Source of the DNA: Verrucomicrobiota bacterium | Lineage (GTDB): Bacteria > Verrucomicrobiota > Verrucomicrobiia > Opitutales > Opitutaceae | Assembly: GCA_023457035.1 (NCBI GenBank) | Contig: JAEWNN010000203.1 | Location: forward strand, 1-30,253 | Length of the DNA: 30,253 nt | Direction of reading: 5' to 3' | Part shown: piece by piece, positions 21,219-29,332 of the stretch | Numbering within the stretch: the first letter of the stretch is position 1 | How the letters are laid out: each line of letters opens with the position of its first letter | Program-made: the position numbers and the translations under genes | Notes under the pieces: model-generated | The model's input: only the letters and a program-made list of their open reading frames with translations | Told to the model about the DNA's origin: nothing | Databases searched by the model: none

Positions 21219-22314
21219 GGTCGCGGCCGAAACATTCCCGGATCTCCGCCATAAAGGCGAGGCGTTGCGCCTCCTTCACAGAGACATCGAGGTGCGCGAG
21301 GGCGGTGCGGGGGACCCGGCGCCCGCGCCAGTGCTCGATGAACGCGGCGATCCGGTCCCGCCACGGAGCGAGCGACTCCGCATTGTTGGGCAGGCGGAGG
21401 AAATAGTCCGCGTCGTCGGGGATGTCGGTGTCGCGGTACGCTCCGATGACGGGGAGGCCGAGGGCAAGGTACTCGCGGACCTTGAGCGGGCACGCTTCGT
21501 CCATGTGCTTTCGGTACAGCCCCAGCGTTCCGAAGGCTGCCGTCGCATCGCGGAGTAGCGGGAGATAGTCCCGTTGGGGCAACATACCGAGAAGCTGCAG
21601 GTTGTCGGGTTGTTGGCGGGTCGGGTCACCTGCAAGGAAGTCGGCCGCGGTGCAGCCGATGACGACAAAATCCAGCTCGGGGAGCAACCGCGCGAGCTCG
21701 CCCAGCCGGTCGAGCCCGTGCCACGGGCTGCCGGTGTTGCCGATAAGTGCCACTTTTGTGCGATCCATGGTGCTCGCGGGCGGAAGCGCGGGCAGGTCCG
21801 CAAGATCGGCGCTGTTGCCGATCACCGCCGCCGGCACCGGGAAGCCGGCGAACCGCCCGGCCAGTTCATTGGTGACCGCAACGAAGCCGCGGACCCGGCG
21901 CAGCACCCGTCGCCGAGTGAAGCGATGATATAGCTGTTTGGTCGCCGAGAGCGTGAGTCCATACTCCCGCCTGTCGTCCGAATTGATCTCGGCGATGGTG
22001 GGAATGTCGCGGAACAGGAACGGCAGTCCGGGGCTGTGATAAGCGTAGCGGAAGTAGATGAGGTCGGGGCGCCAAGCGCGGATTCGGCGGCACAGGGCGA
22101 GCGAACTCGCGAATCGGGCGAAGCCGCGGCCGCGGTCGACGAGTTCGGTCTCCAACGGCGAAAGGCCGGACCACGGCGTAGGTGTCGGGACGGCGGCGAA
22201 ATAACGGACGACATGGCCGGCGTGGGTCCAAGCTGCGGCCTGCTGCCGGATCTTCTTCGAGATGCCGTTCTCGGTCGCAATGTCGGCCATCTGGCCAAGA
22301 TAGGCGATTCTCAT
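21211..22314 (-). CDS. Family 4 (GT-B) glycosyltransferase
   Basis: 367 residues from the ATG at 22314, which overlaps the upstream stop (ATGA) and follows an AAAGGCGG ribosome-binding site; the longer frame to 22383 is rejected. The N-terminal Rossmann domain (MRIAYLGQMADIATENGISK, VVRYFAAVPTP) and the C-terminal nucleotide-sugar domain (KVALIGNTGSPWHGLDRLGE, DEACPLKVREYLALGLPVIG) fit GT4. The E-x7-E motif is EACPLKVRE. Substrate cannot be predicted. Confidence 0.86.
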   Translation of the reverse strand: MRIAYLGQMADIATENGISKKIRQQAAAWTHAGHVVRYFAAVPTPTPWSGLSPLETELVDRGRGFARFASSLALCRRIRAWRPDLIYFRYAYHSPGLPFLFRDIPTIAEINSDDRREYGLTLSATKQLYHRFTRRRVLRRVRGFVAVTNELAGRFAGFPVPAAVIGNSADLADLPALPPASTMDRTKVALIGNTGSPWHGLDRLGELARLLPELDFVVIGCTAADFLAGDPTRQQPDNLQLLGMLPQRDYLPLLRDATAAFGTLGLYRKHMDEACPLKVREYLALGLPVIGAYRDTDIPDDADYFLRLPNNAESLAPWRDRIAAFIEHWRGRRVPRTALAHLDVSVKEAQRLAFMAEIRECFGRDHA

Positions 22315-23120
22315 GGTGCCGCCTTTCGGGCGACGGCCCCGAGGTGGATCGGCGCGAAACGCTCCACTGCCAGCGGTTCCCATCCCGCCTCGCGAAGCAC
22401 AGTGGGGACGAGAGCCTCATCGAAGACATGATGGTGGATACAGCGCGTGCGGGCGTTGGCAGCGACACGGTCGGCGAAATCCGCCCGGGTGCCGGCCCCC
22501 GGGTCGAACCGCAGATCGTGAAGGGCGAGCACCTCGGCGAAGTGGGTGGTGTCGCTTTCTGGTGTGCCCGCGGCTCGATCGGCGCGCAGATGATCGAGCG
22601 AGGTTGTTGGGCGGCGGTGGTCGAAGGTCCGGACCGGGTCGGGGAGCACGAGCAGCAGGTGTCCGCCGGGCCTGGTCACCCGCGCCCATTCCGCGAGAGC
22701 GGCGAGGGGATTGGCGACGTGTTCGAGGCAATGGGCGGAAACGACGCAATCGAAGCTCGAATCGGCCAACCCACGGAGGTCGGTGGCTTCCCGCAGGTAT
22801 TGGCGCCCGGGCGGCTTCGCCGGATGAAATAGAAACGGTCCATCGTCGCTCAACGCGTGTTCCCACGCGGTCTCGGTCGCGAAGTTCACGTTGTCGAGGT
22901 TGTTGGCCCAGGCATATACCGGCAGGCCTCCTCCCGAGCCGAAGAGCCGGCTCGGCCCGCCGATCTCCAGCCCGGTCCTGTGAAGAAACGCTTCCCGTGC
23001 GAGCGGGAGAAACCGCGGATGCACGGGGGCGACGCGGTCACGGAGCGCGTACCAGAGCCAGCGCAACCCGCCGTGGCGCAGGCGGAGGAGCAGTCGACGG
23101 GATGGGGAAACGCGGTTCAT
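22311..23120 (-). CDS. Class I SAM methyltransferase
   Basis: 269 residues from the ATG at 23120. Motif I is unusual, TGLEIGGPSRLF, with GGPS in place of the common GCGxG. Later motifs FDCVVSAHCLEHVANPLAAL and ARVTRPGGHLLLVLPD are standard for the methyltransferase_11 group. The upstream part of the open frame (to 23225) translates a CACAGATG-type repeat and is not counted. It probably methylates a glycan intermediate. It overlaps the GT4 gene. Confidence 0.82.
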   Translation of the reverse strand: MNRVSPSRRLLLRLRHGGLRWLWYALRDRVAPVHPRFLPLAREAFLHRTGLEIGGPSRLFGSGGGLPVYAWANNLDNVNFATETAWEHALSDDGPFLFHPAKPPGRQYLREATDLRGLADSSFDCVVSAHCLEHVANPLAALAEWARVTRPGGHLLLVLPDPVRTFDHRRPTTSLDHLRADRAAGTPESDTTHFAEVLALHDLRFDPGAGTRADFADRVAANARTRCIHHHVFDEALVPTVLREAGWEPLAVERFAPIHLGAVARKAAP

Positions 23121-23160
23121 CCTATACAGGGCAACTGAACGCGGGCAGGAGGAAGTTTCG

Positions 23161-23197
23161 CCACAGATGGACACCGATGGACTCCGATTGGGATGGG
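23161..23197 (+). repeat. CACAGATG-type 10-bp periodic repeat
   Basis: The unit GCCACAGATGGACACCGATG continues to GGATGG. It is related to the units at 11411, 13822, 18448 (inverse) and 20149, and lies in the 158-nt gap between two methyltransferase genes. The rest of that gap shows nothing distinct. Confidence 0.7.
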
Positions 23198-23278
23198 GCC
23201 CTCCGTGGTCGGCCTTTTCCGACACACTCGTTGTCCTCTACGACTTGTCCGGACTTGTTCATGCAAGGGGTGAGTCGC

Positions 23279-24229
23279 CTACAACCCGGGCGTGTGGGTG
23301 GCGCGCCGGAAATAGAGCTGGGTGGTGAAGCGGCTGCGCAGATAGAAGGGACGCAAGATCGTCTTGGTTTTGGCCCTCGCCCCGCGAGGCCACACCAACC
23401 CCCGCAACAACACCGCCCAGGCTGGTACCACACGCTGCAATCCGCAAGAGGCAGCGAGGCGGACCAGCGGTCGCGTTGTGAAGCAGTTGAGGTGTTCGAG
23501 TGGCGCGACGGGATTCAGTCGGCCCAGCCGAGGTTTGGTCAGTTCACGGTCGAACCGCTTAAGGGCGCGGGTTACCCCGAAACCGTTAGGGACACCGATA
23601 CGCAAGACCCCGCCCGGGTGAAGCTTGACGGCCAACAAGGCGAGCGTTTCGCGTGGCTGCGGCACGTGCTCCAGCACTTGGTCGAGGTTGATCAGGCCGA
23701 ACGAGGCATTAGGTAACAAATCATCGGAGACAACGCGGACGCCGGCTTCCTCGGCGTGGCGCCGGCGGGTGATTGAGAGTTCCGTGCCCCAGGGAGCGAA
23801 ACCATGTCGTTGGGTGGCGGCGGACCACTCGCCCCAGCCGCAGCCGTAGTCCAAGGCCAGCGGTGGGGTCGACGGTGCCATTAGGCTGGTTGCCACCTTC
23901 ACCTCCCACGCCAACTCGGCTTGTCGATGTGGCGGCGGGCTTTGATGAAAACGCTCGAAGGCTTTTTGCGGGTCGATCCATTCCTCGTAAAGGCGGCCGA
24001 GAAGCGTGTCGTTCGGCACGTAGACCTGGAAAACGAGTCCGCAGGCATCGCAGCGCGCAACGGAGTAATCGGCTCCGAGCAAGGCCGGGTAGTCGAGTCC
24101 GCCGACCTCCGCATAGAAGGAGGTGAGCGCAGCACGCAGGTGCGGCTCGGTGTAGGGTCGGGCGAAGATTGCCGCGATGTTTGCGGAATCACAGACGGGG
24201 CAAGTGGAACGGGTCTGAAAGGCGTTCAT
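23279..24229 (-). CDS. SAM methyltransferase with N-terminal zinc-binding-type cysteines
   Basis: 316 residues from the ATG at 24229, overlapping the hisF-like stop (ATGA). The N-terminus holds CPVC (Cys10, Cys13) and CDAC (Cys60, Cys63), a likely zinc site as in C-methyltransferases of deoxysugar pathways. The core has LALDYGCGWGEWS (motif I), INLDQVLEHVPQPRETL and LHPGGVLRIGVPNGF. The cysteine-plus-methyltransferase layout suggests sugar C- or O-methylation. Translational coupling places it in the amidation operon. Confidence 0.86.
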   Translation of the reverse strand: MNAFQTRSTCPVCDSANIAAIFARPYTEPHLRAALTSFYAEVGGLDYPALLGADYSVARCDACGLVFQVYVPNDTLLGRLYEEWIDPQKAFERFHQSPPPHRQAELAWEVKVATSLMAPSTPPLALDYGCGWGEWSAATQRHGFAPWGTELSITRRRHAEEAGVRVVSDDLLPNASFGLINLDQVLEHVPQPRETLALLAVKLHPGGVLRIGVPNGFGVTRALKRFDRELTKPRLGRLNPVAPLEHLNCFTTRPLVRLAASCGLQRVVPAWAVLLRGLVWPRGARAKTKTILRPFYLRSRFTTQLYFRRATHTPGL

Positions 24230-24999
24230 TGAAGTCGCCCGGAGGTAGCCAACCGGGCCAACTCTTCCCGAGAGGGGTAGGAGATTAGCACGGCCCTCAG
24301 TTTGCCTTGGAACACAAAGAGGCTGCCAGCGGCGACTCCGGCGGCACCGACGCGGATCGCCGCGGTGAAGTCGTTCAGTGAGCCGGCTCCGCCGCAAGCA
24401 ACAACAGGAGTGCGGACGCGAGCGGCCACGTCGGCGAGCATGGGAAGGTCGTAACCCTTCATTGTCCCATCACGATCAACCGACTGGAGGATTAATTCAC
24501 CGGCTCCGGCATCCTCCATTGCGCAGGCGAAATCTGCGGGTGCTTGGGCCTGCTCGTGCCGGCCCCGTTGAGTCACGACCTTGGGGCCACCGAAGAGCTT
24601 GTGTTTGTGATCGATGCACACGACCACGCTTTGGGATCCGAAGATCCTCGCGGCGTCTGTCACCAAGCCCCGCTGGGTTGCGGCCGCGCTGCCCAACGAC
24701 ACTTTCTCAACCCCCAGCTTGAACAAGCGTTCCATCTGGGCGACCGAGGTGACACCACCGCCGTAGCAGACTGGCATGAACGCCTCGGATACAATCTCCT
24801 GGATGAAATCGAACTGAGGTTCCCGGCCATCTGTCGTGGCGGTGATGTCCACCAAGATCAGTTCGTCGACCTCTTTGCGGTTGAAAATGCGAACCGCGTT
24901 GATCGGGTCGCCGACATAGCGGGCATCACCGAAGCGCACAGTTTTCACCAGCCGGCGCCGGTCGATTTGCAGAACAGGGATGACGCGAGGGGCCAACAT
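24226..24999 (-). CDS. HisF-like subunit of a sugar-amidation pair (WbuZ type)
   Basis: 257 residues, a TIM barrel of the HisF family: VKTVRFGDARYVGDPINAV, ELILVDITAT, PVCYGGGV, VVVCIDHKH, LQSVDRDGTMKGYD and VVACGGAGSLNDF. True HisF needs Asp11 (CLDV); here the position is Gln11 (IPVLQID), while the Asp residues of CIDHK and SVDRDG are kept. Loss of Asp11 fits the HisF paralogues that act with HisH2 and a WbpG/PseA-type amidotransferase in surface-sugar amidation, where the barrel passes ammonia rather than making imidazole glycerol phosphate. The start at 24999 lies 4 nt after the HisH-like stop. The longer frame to 25242 overlaps that gene and is rejected. Confidence 0.9.
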   Translation of the reverse strand: MLAPRVIPVLQIDRRRLVKTVRFGDARYVGDPINAVRIFNRKEVDELILVDITATTDGREPQFDFIQEIVSEAFMPVCYGGGVTSVAQMERLFKLGVEKVSLGSAAATQRGLVTDAARIFGSQSVVVCIDHKHKLFGGPKVVTQRGRHEQAQAPADFACAMEDAGAGELILQSVDRDGTMKGYDLPMLADVAARVRTPVVACGGAGSLNDFTAAIRVGAAGVAAGSLFVFQGKLRAVLISYPSREELARLATSGRLQ

Positions 25000-25003
25000 C
25001 GGA

Positions 25004-25621
25004 TCAATGTTGCCGCATGAAACTCTCCAACAGCGCCATCCCGTACCGATGGCTTTTCTCGGGATGGAATTGTACGCCGAAGATGTTCCCGTGGCGGACT
25101 GCGGAGGCGAACGGCGCTCCGTAGTGAGTGACGCCTGAGACATCGGCTGGATCGTCGCAAACCACATGGTAGGAGTGGACGAAGTAGAACCTGCGCGGAG
25201 CGGGCACGGGTTCGAGCAACGACCCCGGGCCGACCGGTTCACATTCGTTCCACCCCATGTGCGGAACTCGCAGGGCGGGCGGTTCCTGCGCGAAAGGGAA
25301 CCGAACAGAGCGCATGGGTATCAGATTCAGTCCGCGGCTTGTCCCCTCCTCACTTGAGATACCGAGTAGCTGCATCCCGAGGCAGATTCCGAGCATTGGC
25401 ACGCGGTCTTCAAGCACACGATGCCGGAGAAAAGGTGCGACGCCGCTCTGCTCCATGCATCGCATCCCATGATCGAATGAACCCACGCCTGGAACCAGGA
25501 TCCTCGTAGCGGTCGCTAGATCGGCTTCCGAGGCGCCCGCACGGGCCTCAATCCCCAAATACCTAAGCATATTGAGCAGCGAGCCGATGTTGCCTAGCCC
25601 GATGTCGAGAACGAGGTTCAT
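25004..25621 (-). CDS. HisH-like glutaminase subunit (WbuY type)
   Basis: 205 residues from the ATG at 25621 (ATGA overlap with the GT4 stop; a GTG at 25624 is less likely). It is a class I glutamine amidotransferase with the full triad: Cys80 in GICLGMQ, and His186 and Glu188 in VQFHPEKS. It releases ammonia from glutamine for its HisF-like partner encoded next to it. A histidine-biosynthetic role is unlikely because no other his gene is present and WbpG lies two genes upstream. Confidence 0.92.
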   Translation of the reverse strand: MNLVLDIGLGNIGSLLNMLRYLGIEARAGASEADLATATRILVPGVGSFDHGMRCMEQSGVAPFLRHRVLEDRVPMLGICLGMQLLGISSEEGTSRGLNLIPMRSVRFPFAQEPPALRVPHMGWNECEPVGPGSLLEPVPAPRRFYFVHSYHVVCDDPADVSGVTHYGAPFASAVRHGNIFGVQFHPEKSHRYGMALLESFMRQH

Positions 25622-26763
25622 CACGTGGCGCCGGGAGGCGGCTCTTGGTTTAGTATGATCGAGCGCACTGTTGCGTCAGTACGTTCGGAATTGAGCACTG
25701 CAGCGGCTCGATGGGCGTGTTGTTTGAAACGCATGATCTCCTCGACGGAAAGGCGGGACAACGCCGCAGCGAGCGTTGCTGGAGCGAAGTCGTCTGCGAC
25801 CACTCCGAGGTCGTGTTCCTTGACGAGGTGAGCCATTTCCGGAGACGGGCCAATGGCGACCATAAGGCGAGCCTGTACGAACTCGAAGAACTTGTTGGGC
25901 AGAGCGAAGCGGAGGTTGAAGCTTACGGGTGGCACTAGAAACACCCCGATGTCATACTGGTTGGTGACGGAGACCAGGTCTTTGAACGGAACCGCAGGCA
26001 AGATGCGTACGCGCGGCCGGGTGGCGCAAAGTGCTCGAAGGCTGGCGAGGTAGCGGGCGTCTGATGCCATGAGAATTAGGTCCAGAGTGAAGCGCTCCGG
26101 CAGGTGGTCCGTCATCTCGATCATGCGCTCAATGCGGCGCGAACGGCTCGCAAGCCCGTGGTGAACGAGGCGGATGTGGGCGGGGTCCACTGGACGAGGA
26201 TCACAGGCGACAGGTGTGGGCATGCTTGGCAAGACGGCGCAGGCCACGCCGAACTCACGGCTATATTCATCTGCTAGCCCGGCCGATACGGTGACGAGAT
26301 GGTCGACGCGCGGCAGGTAGCGGCGGCACAAGTCGCGGTTGAACTGCTGATATAGCAACCGCCACCACCACACGTCTTCATAGTGCCGGGGATAATACTC
26401 GCGCGCATCGAACAGGACGCGGCCGCGCCGGCGGATCGCGAGTGCGACGGGCAGTAGTCGCAGGTCGTGAACCACTATGACGGCGTGATCGAGTTGCCGG
26501 TGTGCAGTAGCGAGTGGCCGCAATCCAGGTGTCCAGACCATGTGGCGGTAATGGCCGCGGTAGAGTCGGAGGGCGTTTGCGGCGCGGTGCAGGATGGTGC
26601 GATACGGCAGCGCCGGGATGCGCTGGCAAAAGACCCCCGGCACGGCGACCTGGCCACGCGCGAGCACGTGTACGACAAAATCGCGCGCGAGGCACCGAAT
26701 CATTCGGTTGGGCCGAGGATCGGCGGCAGGGTCGGCGGCACAAAGGACGAGCGCACTCGACAT
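25621..26763 (-). CDS. GT-B glycosyltransferase, family 4-like
   Basis: 380 residues. N-terminal half: VVHVLARGQVAVPG, VIVVHDLRLLPVALAI, VLFDAREYYPRHYEDV (a motif common in GT4 enzymes of O-antigen clusters), VDHLVTVSAGLADEY. C-terminal half: IRLVHHGLASRSRRIERMIE, LPAVPFKDLVSVTNQYDIGVFL, LPNKFFEFVQARLMVAIGPS. It sits between wbpG and hisH, so it is presumably co-transcribed and may transfer the amidated sugar or its neighbour. The N-terminal ATG at 26763 lies 10 nt after the wbpG stop. Confidence 0.85.
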   Translation of the reverse strand: MSSALVLCAADPAADPRPNRMIRCLARDFVVHVLARGQVAVPGVFCQRIPALPYRTILHRAANALRLYRGHYRHMVWTPGLRPLATAHRQLDHAVIVVHDLRLLPVALAIRRRGRVLFDAREYYPRHYEDVWWWRLLYQQFNRDLCRRYLPRVDHLVTVSAGLADEYSREFGVACAVLPSMPTPVACDPRPVDPAHIRLVHHGLASRSRRIERMIEMTDHLPERFTLDLILMASDARYLASLRALCATRPRVRILPAVPFKDLVSVTNQYDIGVFLVPPVSFNLRFALPNKFFEFVQARLMVAIGPSPEMAHLVKEHDLGVVADDFAPATLAAALSRLSVEEIMRFKQHAHRAAAVLNSERTDATVRSIILNQEPPPGAT

Positions 26764-26773
26764 GACGGTGAGC

Positions 26774-27928
26774 TCAGAAGCGGTTCACTCGGTCGCGCAC
26801 CGCGCGCTTGGGCAGGCGCAGCCACAAGGCGCGGATCCACCGGCGGTAACTCTCCTGCGTGGGATAATCTTCGTGCGCGTGCAGTGGTGCGACTCGGAGG
26901 GCCTCGAGTTCGTCCTCAGTCAGCCCAAGCTTCTTGGCGACGAATGTGCGATCGCGCCGGAGTTCCTCCGGGGAATAGGCCGGCTCGGCTAGCTCGGCGA
27001 GAGCGGCGGCACGCGTGATCTGGCCGGAGACCACTAGGCTCGAGACGTGGGCGCGGCGCTTATCGAAGCCGAAACGAGAAGGCAGCCAGTAACCTTGGAA
27101 GAACTTGGTCCAGACCGACTCGTAGTGCTTGGCGCCGTAATTACGCCAGCCGAAGCCGGCCGCTAGTTCCGCCATCGCCGCCGTCTTTTCGTAGGGCATG
27201 AAGTCGAGCGGGCGGAGCACGTTCATGCGAAGCAGGAGGGGGAATCGCACGTAGAGGTCGAAGAATGAGACGGTTGGGAAAGTGCGCAGCGGGATACGGC
27301 CGAAGCGGCGGTGGATCGCCCGGAGATGCCGGGCGTCCATAGCGTTGTAGCCCCAGGCCTGCGGCAAGATAGCTTCGGTGGCGTAGTTGCCGCCGCTGAG
27401 CACCCAGCGGATCTTCTCGCGGCGGGCGAAACGGTAAAGGCCGGCGAAGAAGGCGTGGTCTTGCGGGATGTCCTGGTTGGGTACGCCAGCGCGCAGGAAC
27501 GCGACTTGGAGATCGCGCATCTCCTCCCAGTCGATCACCACGGTGAACAAGTCGAAACCCAGAGCCTGTACGAGGTTCTCGATGTTGTTCACTGCCAGTT
27601 CCGAGTTCCAGCCGGCGTCGACATGCACCACCAGCGGCCGCAGGCCGAGTCGCTTGACCTGAATGGCGAGATACGAGCTGTCGACGCCGCCGCTCAGGCC
27701 GATTATGCAGTCGTAGTTCTTCCCTCGACCGTCGGCCTTGATGCGATCGACTTGGTTGGCGAGACGGCGCGCCCCTTCATCGTTTGGAAGCCAGTTCGGC
27801 CGCTGTACCTTCTCAAAACGTTGGCAATGTGAACATATCCCGGCTTCGTCGAACGTTATATGCGGATCGGAAGTGTCCATCACGCATCTCGTGCATTGAC
27901 GGTAGGGTGAGTGCGAACGTTCGGACAT
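26774..27928 (-). CDS. N-acetyl sugar amidotransferase (WbpG/PseA/WbuX family)
   Basis: 384 residues. The start has CTRCVMDTSDPHITFDEAGI with Cys12, Cys15, Cys32 and Cys35, the family's zinc-like knuckle. IIGLSGGVDSSYL carries the PP-loop ATP-pyrophosphatase motif SGGVDSS (79-85), which adenylates the substrate. SGGNYATEAI and FQGYWLPSRFGFDKRRAH are family-typical. With the HisH/HisF pair supplying ammonia, such enzymes convert an acetamido group to an acetamidino group on UDP-linked sugars; in Pseudomonas aeruginosa O5 this concerns a mannuronic acid derivative. The exact sugar here is unknown. A 96-nt gap with no clear promoter separates it from the flippase. Confidence 0.94.
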   Translation of the reverse strand: MSERSHSPYRQCTRCVMDTSDPHITFDEAGICSHCQRFEKVQRPNWLPNDEGARRLANQVDRIKADGRGKNYDCIIGLSGGVDSSYLAIQVKRLGLRPLVVHVDAGWNSELAVNNIENLVQALGFDLFTVVIDWEEMRDLQVAFLRAGVPNQDIPQDHAFFAGLYRFARREKIRWVLSGGNYATEAILPQAWGYNAMDARHLRAIHRRFGRIPLRTFPTVSFFDLYVRFPLLLRMNVLRPLDFMPYEKTAAMAELAAGFGWRNYGAKHYESVWTKFFQGYWLPSRFGFDKRRAHVSSLVVSGQITRAAALAELAEPAYSPEELRRDRTFVAKKLGLTEDELEALRVAPLHAHEDYPTQESYRRWIRALWLRLPKRAVRDRVNRF

Positions 27929-28024
27929 TTGCGATACCGAGAAGGTGTGGTTGGCGTCCAGAGTGGAGGACCTAATGATACCTGATGGTCGCGTGCGAAG
28001 TGGTTTCCGGCGTGTGGTAACGGC

Positions 28025-29269
28025 TCATCTCGGGATCGGCTGGGCGAGGCGAAAAGCGGTATGCATGTAGCAGACGTAAATCAACGAAAGGCCAAGGGAC
28101 CAAGCCAGAAGGATGGCGGGCGGGTCACCACCGGCCCATCCGGCGAGAAACGAAAAAGCCGCGCCCGAAAACAAGGCGGCATTGTAGATGAAGCCAAGTC
28201 GCTGCCTACGGCGGAGGAGCAGCATGCCGGTCAATGGGCTGATTGTGAGGTGACAGAAGAATACGGCGGCCGTGGTTGCTGCGTAGGTTCCGGCAGTGTG
28301 CCAGTTCGGGCCGAAGATCATCGCGAAAAGCGCCGGACCGAATGCAGCCAGGACAATCGTGCCGGGGGCCGCGATCAATAGGAGTTCCTTTGCTTGGGTG
28401 CGGATGGTGCTTTCGCAGGTGCCATGAAGGCGGAGTTCGGCGCTGGCGCGTTGGCGAAAAACATCACTGACTGACGAACCGATCAGGCTCGATGGCGTAC
28501 TTGTGATTCGCTGGGCGAGCACCCAAGTGCCTGCGGCGGCGCTTCCATGGAACCAAGAGAGTGCCCAAAGCGGCATCTGCGAGGTGAGCGTGCTGACCCA
28601 AGTGGAGGGCATGGTCCACCGGGCGTAGTTGAGCTCGGGCTGAAGCGTCCGCCACAGCGGGGCCGGAGTCACACCACGAGGCCGATCTTTACGAAGCCAG
28701 AGCCACCAGACCAGCAGTCCAGCAACGTTTGCCCAGAGAAGGCCGTGCGTTGCGTCGATGGTCGATCCTAGTGTGATTCCAGTGGCTGCGACCGCAATTG
28801 ATTGGGCAATACGACCCAAGGCGATTGTCGAATAACGGGCTTGTCGGTTGGCCCAAAAATAGACGGGAACGCATTGGGCGTTCAGCAGCAGTGCGGATGG
28901 AACGTAAGCCGCGAGCGCCGAAGGAATGAGATCTCCGAGTGCCAAAGCCACCGCGACAATGCCCACTGCGAATGAGACCCTTAACGCTAATCCTTGGATG
29001 GCGAGAACCAGTTGGGCGGCGTGCTGCTCGTCCTCGGCCGCAATGATGCCCTGTTCCAATGTGCCTGTCGCCAACGGAACGAGTAGGGCGCAGGCCGCGG
29101 TTCCCCAGCCCAGCCACCCGAAGGATTCGGGCGAGAAAAGCCGGGTGAGCAAAGGAGCGACAAGCAGGCTGATTACTACGGCCAGACCAGAGCCGGAAAG
29201 GAGCTTGAGGATGGCCTTCCAGCGCGTGGCATTACCTGCTTGGGAGAGGGGGGCCTGCCGGGCTTTCAT
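28025..29269 (-). CDS. Wzx-like polysaccharide flippase
   Basis: 414 residues, with about 12 membrane helices across the whole length. The N-terminus LLSGSGLAVVISLLVAPLLTRLFSPESFG is the standard opening of MOP/Wzx exporters (helix 1, then TRLFSPEsFG). ISPLTGMLLLRRRQRLGF lies late in the protein. It would flip an undecaprenyl-diphosphate-linked oligosaccharide across the inner membrane. No Wzy polymerase is seen in the window. The GC content is visibly below that of the neighbouring pil and add genes. Confidence 0.9.
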   Translation of the reverse strand: MKARQAPLSQAGNATRWKAILKLLSGSGLAVVISLLVAPLLTRLFSPESFGWLGWGTAACALLVPLATGTLEQGIIAAEDEQHAAQLVLAIQGLALRVSFAVGIVAVALALGDLIPSALAAYVPSALLLNAQCVPVYFWANRQARYSTIALGRIAQSIAVAATGITLGSTIDATHGLLWANVAGLLVWWLWLRKDRPRGVTPAPLWRTLQPELNYARWTMPSTWVSTLTSQMPLWALSWFHGSAAAGTWVLAQRITSTPSSLIGSSVSDVFRQRASAELRLHGTCESTIRTQAKELLLIAAPGTIVLAAFGPALFAMIFGPNWHTAGTYAATTAAVFFCHLTISPLTGMLLLRRRQRLGFIYNAALFSGAAFSFLAGWAGGDPPAILLAWSLGLSLIYVCYMHTAFRLAQPIPR

Positions 29270-29332
29270 GCAGGGATGGTCGGATGGGGGGCGCGTAGAG
29301 GGGGATCCGTCGTTCGCTTGCGGGGTGGCGGT

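Noticed and set aside
23121..23225. N-terminal extension of the methyltransferase at 22311
   Set aside because: The codons come from a CACAGATG-type repeat. The ATG at 23120 is preferred.
24226..25621. Histidine biosynthesis hisF-hisH operon
   Set aside because: HisF Asp11 is replaced by Gln, no other his genes are present, and a WbpG-family amidotransferase lies in the same operon.
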